DNA from: Serratia ficaria
Lineage (GTDB): Bacteria; Pseudomonadota; Gammaproteobacteria; Enterobacterales; Enterobacteriaceae
Reading direction: 5' to 3'
DNA: 64,000 nt
Assembly: GCF_900187015.1 (NCBI RefSeq)
Contig: NZ_LT906479.1
Span: 2,604,001 to 2,668,000, forward strand
Below are positions 43,092-51,964 of the stretch, in pieces. How positions within the stretch are numbered: the first letter of the stretch is position 1; every line of letters starts with the position of its first letter. The notes under the pieces are model-generated. The model did no database searches. It was not told the origin of the DNA and saw nothing but the letters and a program-made list of their open reading frames with translations. The position numbers and the translations under genes were made by a program.

Positions 43092-45143
43092 ATGATGTCC
43101 ACACTCGCTGCAGATTATAAAAAGAACGCCGTAAGCCGCTCCATCGCCGCCGCCATGCCGCTATTTTTGTTGGCGGCCTTCCAGGGCCAGGCCGCTCAAC
43201 CGCCTCGGCACGACGGCGCCGCCAAAACCAATGACGACGAGGTCATCACCGTCAGCGCGCCGCTCTACTCCCCGCTGACCATCGTCACCTCGCCGAAAAC
43301 CCCGCGGCAGCCGGTGCCGGCCAGCGACGGCGCCGACTACCTGAAAACCGTCCCGGGATTTGCCCAGATCCGCAACGGCGGCACCAACGGCGATCCGGTG
43401 TTTCGCGGCATGTTCGGCTCCCGGTTGAAAATCCTCACCGACGGATCAGAGATGCTGGGCGCCTGTCCCGCCAGGATGGATGCGCCCACCTCCTACATTT
43501 CGCCGGAAAGCTACGACCTGCTGACCATCACCAAAGGGCCGCAAACGGTGCTGTGGGGGCCGGGATCTTCGGCCGGCACGGTGCGCTTCGAGCGTGAACG
43601 CCCGCGCTTCGATAAACCCGGCGTCAAGGCCAACGCCAGCGTGCTGACCGGCTCCAACGGCCGCTGGGACGAAAATATCGACGCCAGCCTCGGCGCCGAG
43701 CAAGGCTACCTGCGGCTGATGGCCAATAAATCGCGCTCCGACGACTACCGGGATGGCGATCACGCCCGGGTTCCCTCGCGCTGGGATAAATGGAACGGCG
43801 ATCTGGCGCTGGGCTGGACGCCCGACAACGATACCCTGCTGGAGGTGACCATGGGCCGCGGCAACGGTGAAGCGCGTTATGCGGGCCGCAGCATGGACGG
43901 CTCGCAGTTCAAACGCGAAAGCCTGGGCATGCGCGTTGAGAAATCCAACCTCGGGCAGGTGTTCGACAAGCTGGAGGCGCAGGTCTATTACCACCATGCC
44001 AATCACATCATGGACAACACCAGCCTGCGCTCTCCGGGGCATGGCGGCATGAGCGGCCATCATGGCATGGGCATGGCTTCCGGCATGACGATGCAGCTGG
44101 ATCGGCGCACCGTCGGCGGCCGCGTGATGGGCACCTGGCAATGGCAGGCGGTAAAACTGGAAAGCGGCGTGGATAGCCAAACCAATACCCATCGCAGCAT
44201 GAGCCGCGGTGCCTGGCAAAAAGACGCCCAGTTCAACAACTACGGCGTCTTTGGCGAGCTGAGCTGGGCGGCCGGCGAACGGAGCAAAGTGATCGGCGGC
44301 GCGCGCCTCGATCGCAGCCTGGCGGAGAACTTCACCAACGGCAAGGACGCGGAGCGTTCCGATACCCTACCCGGCGGGTTTATGCGCGTCGAACATACCC
44401 TGGCGGCGCTGCCGCTGATGCTGTACGCGGGCGTCGGCTATACCGAGCGTTTCCCCGACTACTGGGAGCTGTTCTCGCCCACCTTTGGGCCGAACGGCAG
44501 CCGGGATCCGTTCTCCAGCGTCAAGAGCGAGAAAACCACCCAGCTGGACGTCGGCGCGCAATACAGCGGCAAGCGCCTTAATGGCTGGATCTCGGGCTAT
44601 GTCGGCCGAGTCGAGGATTTTATTTTGTTCAAATACGATCCGCGCAACGCGCGCATCAGCCAGGCCGACAACGTGAACGCCAATATCATGGGCGCGGAGC
44701 TGGGCCTGGGTTATCAGTTGAGCGAACGCTGGAAAACCGACGCCAGCCTGGCCTATGCCTGGGGCAAAAATACCGCCGATGGCCGGCCGCTGCCGCAGAT
44801 CCCGCCGCTGGAGGCGCGCCTGGGGCTGACCTACGAGCGCGGCGACTGGAGCGGCACCGGCCTGTGGCGGCTGGTCAGCAGCCAGCATCGCGTCGCGATC
44901 AACGAGGGCAACGTGGTGGGCAAAGACTTTGCCGCCAGCCCGGGCTTCGGCGTGCTGTCCGCGAACCTGGCTTATAAGGTGAACAAAAACGTCAAGCTGA
45001 GCACCGGTCTGGACAACATCCTGAACAAAACCTACAGCGAGCACCTGAATCTGGCGGGCAACAGCGCCTTCGGCTATTCGGCCAATACCTCGGTTAACGA
45101 ACCGGGCCGCACCCTGTGGGCCAAGCTGAACGTCAGCTTCTGA
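43092..45143 (+). CDS. TonB-dependent copper receptor (OprC/NosA-like)
   Basis: A 683-residue outer-membrane receptor. A signal peptide (IAAAMPLFLLAAFQGQAA) is followed by a plug domain with NGGTNGDPVFRGMFGSRLKILTDG and a 22-strand barrel ending in Phe (WAKLNVSF). The CPARMDAPTSYISPE segment and a Met/His-rich loop (HGGMSGHHGMGMASGMTMQ) are the marks of the OprC copper-receptor group. It imports copper or copper complexes using TonB energy. The start could be the second ATG (43095). A GC-rich hairpin follows at 45150-45175. Confidence 0.9.
   Translation: MMSTLAADYKKNAVSRSIAAAMPLFLLAAFQGQAAQPPRHDGAAKTNDDEVITVSAPLYSPLTIVTSPKTPRQPVPASDGADYLKTVPGFAQIRNGGTNGDPVFRGMFGSRLKILTDGSEMLGACPARMDAPTSYISPESYDLLTITKGPQTVLWGPGSSAGTVRFERERPRFDKPGVKANASVLTGSNGRWDENIDASLGAEQGYLRLMANKSRSDDYRDGDHARVPSRWDKWNGDLALGWTPDNDTLLEVTMGRGNGEARYAGRSMDGSQFKRESLGMRVEKSNLGQVFDKLEAQVYYHHANHIMDNTSLRSPGHGGMSGHHGMGMASGMTMQLDRRTVGGRVMGTWQWQAVKLESGVDSQTNTHRSMSRGAWQKDAQFNNYGVFGELSWAAGERSKVIGGARLDRSLAENFTNGKDAERSDTLPGGFMRVEHTLAALPLMLYAGVGYTERFPDYWELFSPTFGPNGSRDPFSSVKSEKTTQLDVGAQYSGKRLNGWISGYVGRVEDFILFKYDPRNARISQADNVNANIMGAELGLGYQLSERWKTDASLAYAWGKNTADGRPLPQIPPLEARLGLTYERGDWSGTGLWRLVSSQHRVAINEGNVVGKDFAASPGFGVLSANLAYKVNKNVKLSTGLDNILNKTYSEHLNLAGNSAFGYSANTSVNEPGRTLWAKLNVSF
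44365..44372 (-). other. KOPS octamer, minus strand
   Basis: CCCTACCC is GGGTAGGG on the minus strand, pointing toward dif. Confidence 0.6.
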
Positions 45144-45149
45144 GCGAAA

Positions 45150-45175
45150 CCGGGCGAGGGTTCGCTCTCGCCCGG
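45150..45175 (+). terminator. Hairpin after the copper receptor gene
   Basis: CCGGGCGAG / CTCGCCCGG with an 8-base loop, 6 bases past the stop. There is no U-run, so termination is probable rather than certain. Confidence 0.5.
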
Positions 45176-45246
45176 CCAGCAAAGGTTGCGCATATTTTCA
45201 CCATCGGCTATCTATAGGGCTAACGCCAATCGCTGGAGAAGGCCCT

Positions 45247-46134
45247 ATGTCTCGTCTTACCGCAAAAGATTTTCACCCGGAATTGCTCGAGTACTACGAC
45301 TACTACGCGCATGGCAAAATCACCAAGCGTGAATTCCTCGAGCTGGCGGCCAAGTACGCCGTCGGCGGCCTGACGGCGATGGCGCTGCTCAGCCTGATCG
45401 GGCCAAACTACGCGCTGGCTCAGCAGGTTGAATTTACCGATCCGGATATTAAGGCGGAATATATTACCTACCCATCGCCTAACGGCCATGGTTCGGTGCG
45501 CGGTTATTGGGTCCGTCCGGCCAAGGCGGCCGGTAAAGTGGCGGCCGTGGTGGTGGTCCATGAAAATCGCGGCCTGAATCCTTATATCGAAGACGTCGCG
45601 CGGCGCGTGGCCAAGGCGGGCTATATCGCCCTGGCGCCCGACGGTTTGAGTTCGGTCGGCGGCTATCCGGGCAACGACGACCAAGGCCGCGAACTGCAGC
45701 AGCGGCTGGATCCCGCCAGGCTGATGAATGACTTTTTCGCCGCCGTGGAGTTCCTGATGCAGCATCCCCATACCACCGGCAAAGTGGGCATCACCGGCTT
45801 TTGCTATGGCGGCGGCGTGGCCAATGCCGCCGCCGTCGCCTATCCGGAGCTGGCGGCGGCGGTGCCGTTTTATGGCCGCCAACCGCGGGCCGACGAAGTG
45901 CCGCGCATCAGGGCGCCGCTGCTGCTTCACTATGCGGAACTGGATGCCCGCATCAATGAGGGATGGCCGGCCTACGAAGCGGCGCTCAAGGCGGGCGGCA
46001 AAAGGTATCAGGCCTATATGTACCCCGGCGTGAATCACGGCTTTCACAACGACTCCACCCCGCGCTATGACCGGGCGGCGGCCGATTTGGCCTGGCAACG
46101 CACGCTGGATTGGTTCCAGCGCTATCTCAGCTGA
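45247..46134 (+). CDS. Dienelactone hydrolase-family protein (YghX-like)
   Basis: A 295-residue alpha/beta hydrolase with the nucleophile Cys in GITGFCYGGGVAN, the Asp in LHYAELDARINEG and the His in YPGVNHGFHNDST. An N-terminal segment with KREFLELAAKYAVGGLTAMALLSLIG looks like an export or membrane signal, as in YghX. AGAAGG precedes the ATG. It stands alone between two TonB-receptor genes. The substrate is unknown. Confidence 0.87.
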   Translation: MSRLTAKDFHPELLEYYDYYAHGKITKREFLELAAKYAVGGLTAMALLSLIGPNYALAQQVEFTDPDIKAEYITYPSPNGHGSVRGYWVRPAKAAGKVAAVVVVHENRGLNPYIEDVARRVAKAGYIALAPDGLSSVGGYPGNDDQGRELQQRLDPARLMNDFFAAVEFLMQHPHTTGKVGITGFCYGGGVANAAAVAYPELAAAVPFYGRQPRADEVPRIRAPLLLHYAELDARINEGWPAYEAALKAGGKRYQAYMYPGVNHGFHNDSTPRYDRAAADLAWQRTLDWFQRYLS

Positions 46135-46241
46135 GCCGGCCGATATGCGATTAGGATCTTAAGATATGTTTTTTAAGTTTTTCCCATCCGGGCCGGCGGC
46201 GATTACTATCAGCCTCAGAGTAATTAATGACCGGAGGGAAT

Positions 46242-46403
46242 ATGCAAAGTATCCATCGTTTTTGGGCCCTGCTCAGCGACCTGCTGATCGAGAAGGCCGA
46301 CGAGGTTGCCCCGCAGGCTGCCGAAAGCGCAGATTATGACGATGCGCTGCCGCCGCGAATTGAACGTTCCATCCAGCTGGCCGATCGCTTTCTGTTCATG
46401 TAA
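46242..46403 (+). CDS. Unrecognised 53-residue small protein
   Basis: A short frame with a very good ribosome site (GGAGGG, 3 bases before the ATG). It starts MQSIHRFWALLSDLLIEKADE and ends PPRIERSIQLADRFLFM. It is amphipathic and partly acidic with no membrane helix. It stands between the hydrolase gene and the convergent heme-type receptor. I recognise no family. The ribosome site and codon use support translation. Confidence 0.55.
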   Translation: MQSIHRFWALLSDLLIEKADEVAPQAAESADYDDALPPRIERSIQLADRFLFM

Positions 46404-46438
46404 TACCCCGCTTTCCCCCTATTCCGCAGAGATAAAAA

Positions 46439-46459
46439 CCCGGCATTCCGCATGCCGGG
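46439..46459. terminator. Terminator of the heme-type TonB receptor gene
   Basis: Hairpin CCCGGCAT / ATGCCGGG with a 5-base loop. On the minus strand it is followed by TTTTTATC. Confidence 0.85.
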
Positions 46460-46466
46460 CGGTTTA

Positions 46467-48839
46467 TCAGAAATCGACGTTAACTCCCAACTGGAAGCTG
46501 CGGCCCGGCTGCGTGGCCAATTGCTTATTATAGGCATCCTGCTGGGTGACCTCGGTAAGCTGGCGGCTGCTCAGATAATCCCAATATTTGCGATCGGTCA
46601 GGTTATATACCCCGCCGCTCAGCTTCACATGGCGCGCCACTTGCCAATAGGCGCTCAGATCGACCAGCCCATAGCCCGGCACGCGCATATACTCGGCGCT
46701 GGGATCAGCCAGGCTGCCGCCGCTGTTGCTGTAGCTTTGGCGACTGGTGGCGCTGGCTTTCTTGCCCTTCTGGAAGGTTGAGGTAATCGCCGCGCCATAG
46801 CGCTGCGCCGGGTCGTCCCAGGCCAGCCCAATCACCGCTTTCATCGGCGCTACGCTGTCCAGATCGACATATTTGTCGCCGAGATAGCTGGATTTGGCTT
46901 TCCCTTCGCTGTAACCGAACGCCAGCGTGGCGCTCAGACCGTTGACCTGCGGGAACCAGGTGCCGAAGTTGACCTTGCTGCTGATTTCTCCGCCCCAGAT
47001 ATAGGCTTTGTCGCGGTTTTCCGCCTGATAGATGGTGTAGATATTGCTCGGCACGTTGGCGAACTGCTGCGGATTGGCCGCACGGGTATAGCGGGTGTTG
47101 GCGATGAAATTTTTGTAGCTGTTGTAGAACAGCGCGGTATGGATGCTGACCCCGGCGATCGCCTCTCCTTTCACCCCCCATTCCACGTTGTTGCTGGTCT
47201 CGGTTTTCAGATGGGTATTGCCGATCAGCGCATACTGCTGCGTGCCGGCGTAGCTGGAAGACAGGTTCCACGAGCCGTACAGCTGGCTGGCGTCCGGGAA
47301 CTGCGCCCCGCGTTGGTATTGCAGATAGGTCATCAGCTTCGGCGTCAGGTTGTACATCAGGCTCAGCGCCGGCAGAACCTGCGTATCGCTGTTGGCGCTG
47401 CCGTACAGCTGGCTGACTTCCGAGGTGCTCAGTACGCCATCGGCCGAAGACAGGCTTGAGAGATTGCGCGCCTGGGTGTTCTGGTGCACAACCCGCACGC
47501 CCGGCGTCAGGGCCGCAGCATGGCCATCGAGATAGAAGTTGATCTGATCCTGCAGGAAACCGCCCAGCGCGTAGCTGCGGCTGTCGGCCTCGGGCTGCAT
47601 GATCTCGTTATACGCGCTTTGCAGCGGATCCTGCGTGAAAGGCCGTTCGGTCCGGGACTGCTTGGCGTTAAGTCCCCAGCTCAGGTCGTGGCGCCCCAGG
47701 CTCTTCAGCATCCTGGTCTCAAATCCGTAGGTGCTGACGTTATAGTCCGACAGCACGCTGAGCCAACTGCTGCTGCTTTGCGGCATATAGGTATCGTCAT
47801 GCGCCTCTGATTTCTGGTAATAGAGCCGGGTTTCCACCCGGTCGACCAGATCGCTGTACGGCGTCCACTCGTCCTTCAGGCTCAGGCTCCAGCGGCGGGT
47901 GTCGCTGGTTTGCCGGGCGGTGCCCAGGATGGCGCTGCCGGCCGAGTTCCAGGAATCAAAGCGGCTGTGGCTGGTCTTGTCGTAGAGATCGACCGTACCG
48001 GTCAGCAGGTGTTCATCGGTCGCCTGCCAGAGGCCGGAGGCCATGATGGCGGTCGAGTGCCAGTTCATCGGATAGGCGGCGCGGCTGTCGCTGTTGTTGC
48101 GGGTCTGCTGCCCATCGCGGCGGCTGACCACCAGCACCCCGCGCAGGTTTTGATCGCCCGCCGCCGCGGTAATGCCGTTGTGCCAGCTGCGGTTGGCGGA
48201 GTCATAGTCGCTCTGGTAGCCGAAATAGGTCGATTTTTCCGGCGTCAGGTACCGATCCGCCGACTTCGGCTGGAAGGAAACCGCCCCGCCGATCGCGCCG
48301 TTGGCCCGATCGACCGGGGTGGCGCCGGACTCTATGCCAACCTGGCCATACATATAAGGGTCTATATAATCGCGGCCGATGCCGAAGGTATCCAGCCCGG
48401 CGCGGCCCACATAGCTGCGGCCGGTGGCATTCGGCAGCGAAATGCCGTCGACCTCGATGCCGACGCGGTTGCTTTCCAGGCCGCGAATGTTATAGCCGGT
48501 GTAGCCGGCGCGATCGAAGCCGCTTTTCCCCGCCCCCGATCCGCTGCTGGAGCCGGTGGCGCCAATCAGCGGCTGGTAACGCATGAGGGTGCCGAAGTCA
48601 TTGCCGCCGTGTTTTTGCATGTCTTCGCTGCCGATCACCGTAGCGGATCCGGGCTTCTGTACGATGGGCCGGCCGTAAACGGTGAGCTGTTCTTCCTGAG
48701 CGGTGCCGTCTTTGGTGTTTTTCCCAGCGGGATCGTCGGTGATGGCGGCATGGCTATTCAGCGATAGGCCGGCCAATATTCCGCTGAGCATAACCCCATT
48801 CAGTTTTAAGGTGTTTTTCTTATTGTTTCGCGCTGGCAT
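46467..48839 (-). CDS. TonB-dependent heme/hemoglobin-type receptor
   Basis: A 790-residue outer-membrane receptor with a signal peptide (LNGVMLSGILAGLSLNSHAA). The plug has GYTGYNIRGLESNRVGIEVDGISLP and the barrel ends in Phe (FQLGVNVDF). The plug pattern IRGLExNRVxIxVDGI is that of the hemoglobin/transferrin/lactoferrin receptor family, so heme or a heme protein is the best guess; siderophore transport cannot be excluded. No heme-uptake operon adjoins. I looked for a Fur box upstream and found none convincing. Confidence 0.82.
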   Translation of the reverse strand: MPARNNKKNTLKLNGVMLSGILAGLSLNSHAAITDDPAGKNTKDGTAQEEQLTVYGRPIVQKPGSATVIGSEDMQKHGGNDFGTLMRYQPLIGATGSSSGSGAGKSGFDRAGYTGYNIRGLESNRVGIEVDGISLPNATGRSYVGRAGLDTFGIGRDYIDPYMYGQVGIESGATPVDRANGAIGGAVSFQPKSADRYLTPEKSTYFGYQSDYDSANRSWHNGITAAAGDQNLRGVLVVSRRDGQQTRNNSDSRAAYPMNWHSTAIMASGLWQATDEHLLTGTVDLYDKTSHSRFDSWNSAGSAILGTARQTSDTRRWSLSLKDEWTPYSDLVDRVETRLYYQKSEAHDDTYMPQSSSSWLSVLSDYNVSTYGFETRMLKSLGRHDLSWGLNAKQSRTERPFTQDPLQSAYNEIMQPEADSRSYALGGFLQDQINFYLDGHAAALTPGVRVVHQNTQARNLSSLSSADGVLSTSEVSQLYGSANSDTQVLPALSLMYNLTPKLMTYLQYQRGAQFPDASQLYGSWNLSSSYAGTQQYALIGNTHLKTETSNNVEWGVKGEAIAGVSIHTALFYNSYKNFIANTRYTRAANPQQFANVPSNIYTIYQAENRDKAYIWGGEISSKVNFGTWFPQVNGLSATLAFGYSEGKAKSSYLGDKYVDLDSVAPMKAVIGLAWDDPAQRYGAAITSTFQKGKKASATSRQSYSNSGGSLADPSAEYMRVPGYGLVDLSAYWQVARHVKLSGGVYNLTDRKYWDYLSSRQLTEVTQQDAYNKQLATQPGRSFQLGVNVDF

Positions 48840-49137
48840 AATAAACCCTTGGTGACTTCAATGTTTTATTATATTGCCCACGCATTGACTGCCAGTATTC
48901 TTTCCCTGCCGGTGACTTTTTATAAATCACTTATTTAAATATGGTTTTTACGCAAAAAAAATCAATCAAATACAATCAGCAATGGCATGGTTATCCATTA
49001 CCGAAATATTATGTTCTCATATGAACGCAAGATTAACCGTAAAGAAAACGTCAAGGCGCCGTCGGTTTTATTTAAATCCCCGCGGCGCGTTGAACTTATC
49101 GAGCTTATTCTTCTCTGAAGGCGGCGAAAATAGTTTT

Positions 49138-50031
49138 TTACAGCGATCGCACAATGTGTTCCCGCAGCCACTGGTGGGCGGGATCGCGATGAGAGCGCTC
49201 ATGCCACAGCATGGTCATCTCAAAACCCGGCACCGCCACCGGCGGTTCAACCACCTCCAGCGCCGGCTGATGACGCAGCAGCCGCTCCGGCAGCATGGCC
49301 ACCAGCTCGGTATTCATCAGCACCGCAATCACGAACAGGAAGTGCGGCACGGAGAGCACCACGCGCCGCGTCAGCCCCAGTTCTTCCAGCGCCCGGTCGG
49401 TAATGCCGAAAAAACCGCCGCCGTCCGGCGACACCATCACCTGCTCAAGCTGGCAGAACTGAGCCGGCGTCAGCGTTTTTTGCAGTTTCGGATGGCCTGC
49501 GCGCCCCACCAGCACGTAGCGCTCGCTGAACAAGGTGCGCTGCCGCAGGTTAGGCGGCGCGCCTTCCCGGGTGTGAAACGCCAGGTCGATCTCGCCCCGC
49601 TCCGCCTGCTGGGCGATACGCGCCGGCGCAGTTTCGATTACCGCCAGCCGGGTGCCCGGCGCCGCCGTTCTCAACCCGTTCAGCGCCGGCAGCACGATGG
49701 TCGACTCCCCGTAGTCGAAGGCGGCGACGCGCCAGGTATTATTGGCCGCTGCGGGATCGAACGGCGTGCTCGGCGCCACCGCCAATTCAAGCGCCGCCAG
49801 CGCCTGGCGCAGCGGTTCGCGCAGCTGTTCCGCCCTGGCCGTCGGCCGCATGCCGCGCGGGCCCGGCAGCAGCAAGGGATCGCCGAAGATTTCCCGCAGC
49901 TTGGCCAGGTGAACGCTGACCGAAGGCTGGGAAAAGTTAAGCCGTTGCGCCGCCCGGGTAACGTTATGCTCGGCCAGCAAGGCGTCCAGCGTCACCAGCA
50001 GATTCAGATCCAGCCGTCTCAAATTACTCAT
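49138..50031 (-). CDS. LysR-family transcriptional regulator
   Basis: A 297-residue LysR protein (MSNLRRLDLNLLVTLDALLAEHNVTRAAQRLNFSQPSVSVHLAKLREIFG) of the NodD/PcaQ-like branch. It is divergent from a flavodoxin-fold quinone reductase with 84 bases between starts. A 24-bp perfect-arm palindrome lies in that gap. It is probably a redox or quinone responsive regulator of that gene. Confidence 0.88.
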   Translation of the reverse strand: MSNLRRLDLNLLVTLDALLAEHNVTRAAQRLNFSQPSVSVHLAKLREIFGDPLLLPGPRGMRPTARAEQLREPLRQALAALELAVAPSTPFDPAAANNTWRVAAFDYGESTIVLPALNGLRTAAPGTRLAVIETAPARIAQQAERGEIDLAFHTREGAPPNLRQRTLFSERYVLVGRAGHPKLQKTLTPAQFCQLEQVMVSPDGGGFFGITDRALEELGLTRRVVLSVPHFLFVIAVLMNTELVAMLPERLLRHQPALEVVEPPVAVPGFEMTMLWHERSHRDPAHQWLREHIVRSL

Positions 50032-50044
50032 GATAATACCTGGA

Positions 50045-50068
50045 ATATTGGAAATTCATTTCCAATAT
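50045..50068. promoter_or_regulatory. 24-bp palindrome, probable LysR operator
   Basis: ATATTGGAAAT / ATTTCCAATAT with a 2-base spacer, perfect over both 11-bp arms. It lies 13 bases upstream of the LysR start and about 48 bases before the divergent reductase ATG. Confidence 0.65.
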
Positions 50069-50115
50069 ACCTTATGGCTGCCTACCCTGCAGTTATCTTG
50101 CAACGGAGGTTTACC

Positions 50116-50892
50116 ATGAATGTTTTGATCGTCTATGCCCATCCCGAGCCGCAGTCGCTGAATGGCTCACTGAAAAACTTTGCCGTCGCCCACCTGCAGC
50201 AGGCCGGCCATCAGGTGCAGGTTTCCGACCTGTACGCCATGCGCTGGAAAGCGGTGCTCGATGGCGACGACAGCCGTGACGGCCCGCACAGCGGGCGCTT
50301 CGATCCTGCCATGGATTCGCAGCGCGCCTATGCCGCCGGGCTGCAGAGTGAGGACATCGAACGCGAGCAGCAAAAGTTGCTGTGGGCCGATGCGGTTATC
50401 CTGCAGTTTCCGCTGTGGTGGTTTTCCATGCCGGCAATCCTGAAAGGCTGGGTCGAGCGCGTTTATGCTTACGGCTTTGCCTATGGCGTGGGCGAGCATT
50501 CCGATGCGCGCTGGGGCGATCGCTATGGCGAAGGTACCCTGGCGGGGAAACGGGCGATGCTGGTCGTCAGCACCGGCGGTTGGGAATCACACTACGCCGC
50601 ACGCGGCATCAACGGCCCGATCGACGATATCCTGTTCCCGATCCAGCATGGCATTTTGCATTACCCGGGGTTCGACGTGCTGCCGCCGTTTGTCACTTAT
50701 CGCACCGGCCGGGTTGACGAGGCTCGCTTCGGCGCCCTTTGCACGGCGCTGGGGCAGCGGCTTGATGCCCTGTGGCATGCCGCGCCTATCCCTTTCCGGC
50801 GGCAAAATGCGGGCGACTATCAGATCCCCCAGCTCACGCTGAAGGACGAAATCGCGCCGGAGCGCAGCGGCTTCAGCGCGCATCTGGCGTAA
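50116..50892 (+). CDS. NAD(P)H dehydrogenase (quinone)-like flavodoxin-fold protein
   Basis: A 258-residue NQO-type flavoprotein (MNVLIVYAHPEPQSLNGSLKNFAV, ILQFPLWWFSMPAILKGWVERVYAYGFAYG) whose motifs match MdaB/NQO1-like quinone reductases. CGGAGG lies 6 bases before the ATG at 50116; the much longer frame upstream crosses the LysR gene and is not real. It likely reduces quinones with NAD(P)H using FMN/FAD. The divergent LysR gene is its probable regulator. Confidence 0.88.
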   Translation: MNVLIVYAHPEPQSLNGSLKNFAVAHLQQAGHQVQVSDLYAMRWKAVLDGDDSRDGPHSGRFDPAMDSQRAYAAGLQSEDIEREQQKLLWADAVILQFPLWWFSMPAILKGWVERVYAYGFAYGVGEHSDARWGDRYGEGTLAGKRAMLVVSTGGWESHYAARGINGPIDDILFPIQHGILHYPGFDVLPPFVTYRTGRVDEARFGALCTALGQRLDALWHAAPIPFRRQNAGDYQIPQLTLKDEIAPERSGFSAHLA

Positions 50893-50938
50893 ATTAGCCG
50901 CACTCCCGGTTCGCGGGGAGTGCGGCTATAAGAGACCG

Positions 50939-51493
50939 CTAGTTCAGTGCGGCCAGGAAGGTTCTGTAATCCACCGCGCTGCGTTCAAGCTCCTGCCGGT
51001 TCACCCCCTCAACCGCGCCGTCAGTGACGGATTCCGTGCCGTAAAACGCGAAAAACGAGGCGTATTTGGCCCGCACGTAGTGCGCGGTAAGCTCAAACGG
51101 CCGAAATATCTCTTCCAGGGGATATTTATAGCGCCCCTCCCGGGCATAGTCCTCTGCGCGAACGCCGGCCGTCACCGCCAGCGCGACATTTCTGTTTTGC
51201 ATTTTATACCCGCTGTTTGCCCCGTAGGCCCAGCCATGGGTGAACACGTCATCCAGCCATTTCTTCAACAGCGGCGGGCTGCTGAACCAAAAGATCGGGA
51301 ACTGCAGCACGATGTTGTCGTGCTGTTCTATCAGCCGCTGCTCCCTGGCCACGTCAATCCGCCAATCGGGATAAGCGCGATAAAGCTCATGCACGGTATA
51401 AAGCTCGGGATACTTTCGCAGCTCGTTCAGCCAGCGCCGGTTGATAACCGAGTTCTCGATATCCGGGTGAGCGACAACTACCAGCGTTTTCAT
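50939..51493 (-). CDS. NAD(P)H-dependent oxidoreductase, KefF/YwrO-like
   Basis: A 184-residue flavodoxin-fold quinone reductase (MKTLVVVAHPDIENSVINRRWLNEL, IVLQFPIFWFSSPPLLKKWLDDVF). The ATG at 51493 gives the family N-terminus; the 25 residues upstream do not match. It is divergent from an HxlR-type regulator, a classical pairing for electrophile- or quinone-inducible reductases. Confidence 0.88.
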   Translation of the reverse strand: MKTLVVVAHPDIENSVINRRWLNELRKYPELYTVHELYRAYPDWRIDVAREQRLIEQHDNIVLQFPIFWFSSPPLLKKWLDDVFTHGWAYGANSGYKMQNRNVALAVTAGVRAEDYAREGRYKYPLEEIFRPFELTAHYVRAKYASFFAFYGTESVTDGAVEGVNRQELERSAVDYRTFLAALN

Positions 51494-51575
51494 TCGGGCA
51501 TCTCCTTTCAATGAGTTCACCGACGCATCATATGTTATGCTTTCAAGATGTAAAATACGCACACTCACTATACAT

Positions 51576-51593
51576 ACTTACCTTAAGGAAAGT
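51576..51593. promoter_or_regulatory. Near-palindrome before the HxlR gene
   Basis: ACTTACCTTAAGGAAAGT has one mismatch pair in an 18-bp dyad centred on CCTTAAGG. It overlaps the ribosome site of the HxlR gene, so HxlR could repress itself here. Size is small, so this is tentative. Confidence 0.4.
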
Positions 51594-51598
51594 GTAAA

Positions 51599-51964
51599 AT
51601 GAACGCTGAAGACGTTTGCAGCCCGACGGGCATTAACCTGGAGGAGACCGGCTACGGCTACACGCTGTCGGTGATCAACGGCAAATACAAGATGATCATC
51701 CTGTACTGGCTGGCGCTGTATAAGCCGGTGCTGCGGTTCAACGAGCTGCAGCGCTGTATCGGCACCATCTCTTACAAAACGCTGAGTTCAACCCTGAAAG
51801 AGCTGGAGAAAGACCGGCTGGTGATCAGAAAGGAGTATCCGCAGATCCCGCCCAAGGTGGAATACAGCCTGTCCGAGCGCGGGCGCTCGCTGATCCCGGT
51901 GATCGACATGATGTGCGACTGGGGCGAGCAACATCGGCCGCAAGCCGCTACGCCGCAGGGCTAA
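51599..51964 (+). CDS. HxlR-family transcriptional regulator
   Basis: A 121-residue winged-HTH protein (YTLSVINGKYKMIILYWLALYKPVLRFNELQRCIGTISYKTLSSTLKELEKDRLVIR). Cys7 near the N-terminus could sense electrophiles, as in related regulators. It is divergent from the reductase at 50939-51493, its likely target. Its 3' end overlaps the end of the convergent MarR-GNAT gene by 17 bases. Confidence 0.88.
   Translation: MNAEDVCSPTGINLEETGYGYTLSVINGKYKMIILYWLALYKPVLRFNELQRCIGTISYKTLSSTLKELEKDRLVIRKEYPQIPPKVEYSLSERGRSLIPVIDMMCDWGEQHRPQAATPQG

Noticed and set aside
48840..49137. Fur box upstream of the heme-type TonB receptor
   Set aside because: AT-rich sequence is present, but no segment gives a convincing 19-base Fur dyad by eye.
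48982..50115. N-terminal extension of the quinone reductase frame
   Set aside because: The frame runs through the LysR gene on the other strand; a GGAGG site and the family start select the ATG at 50116.
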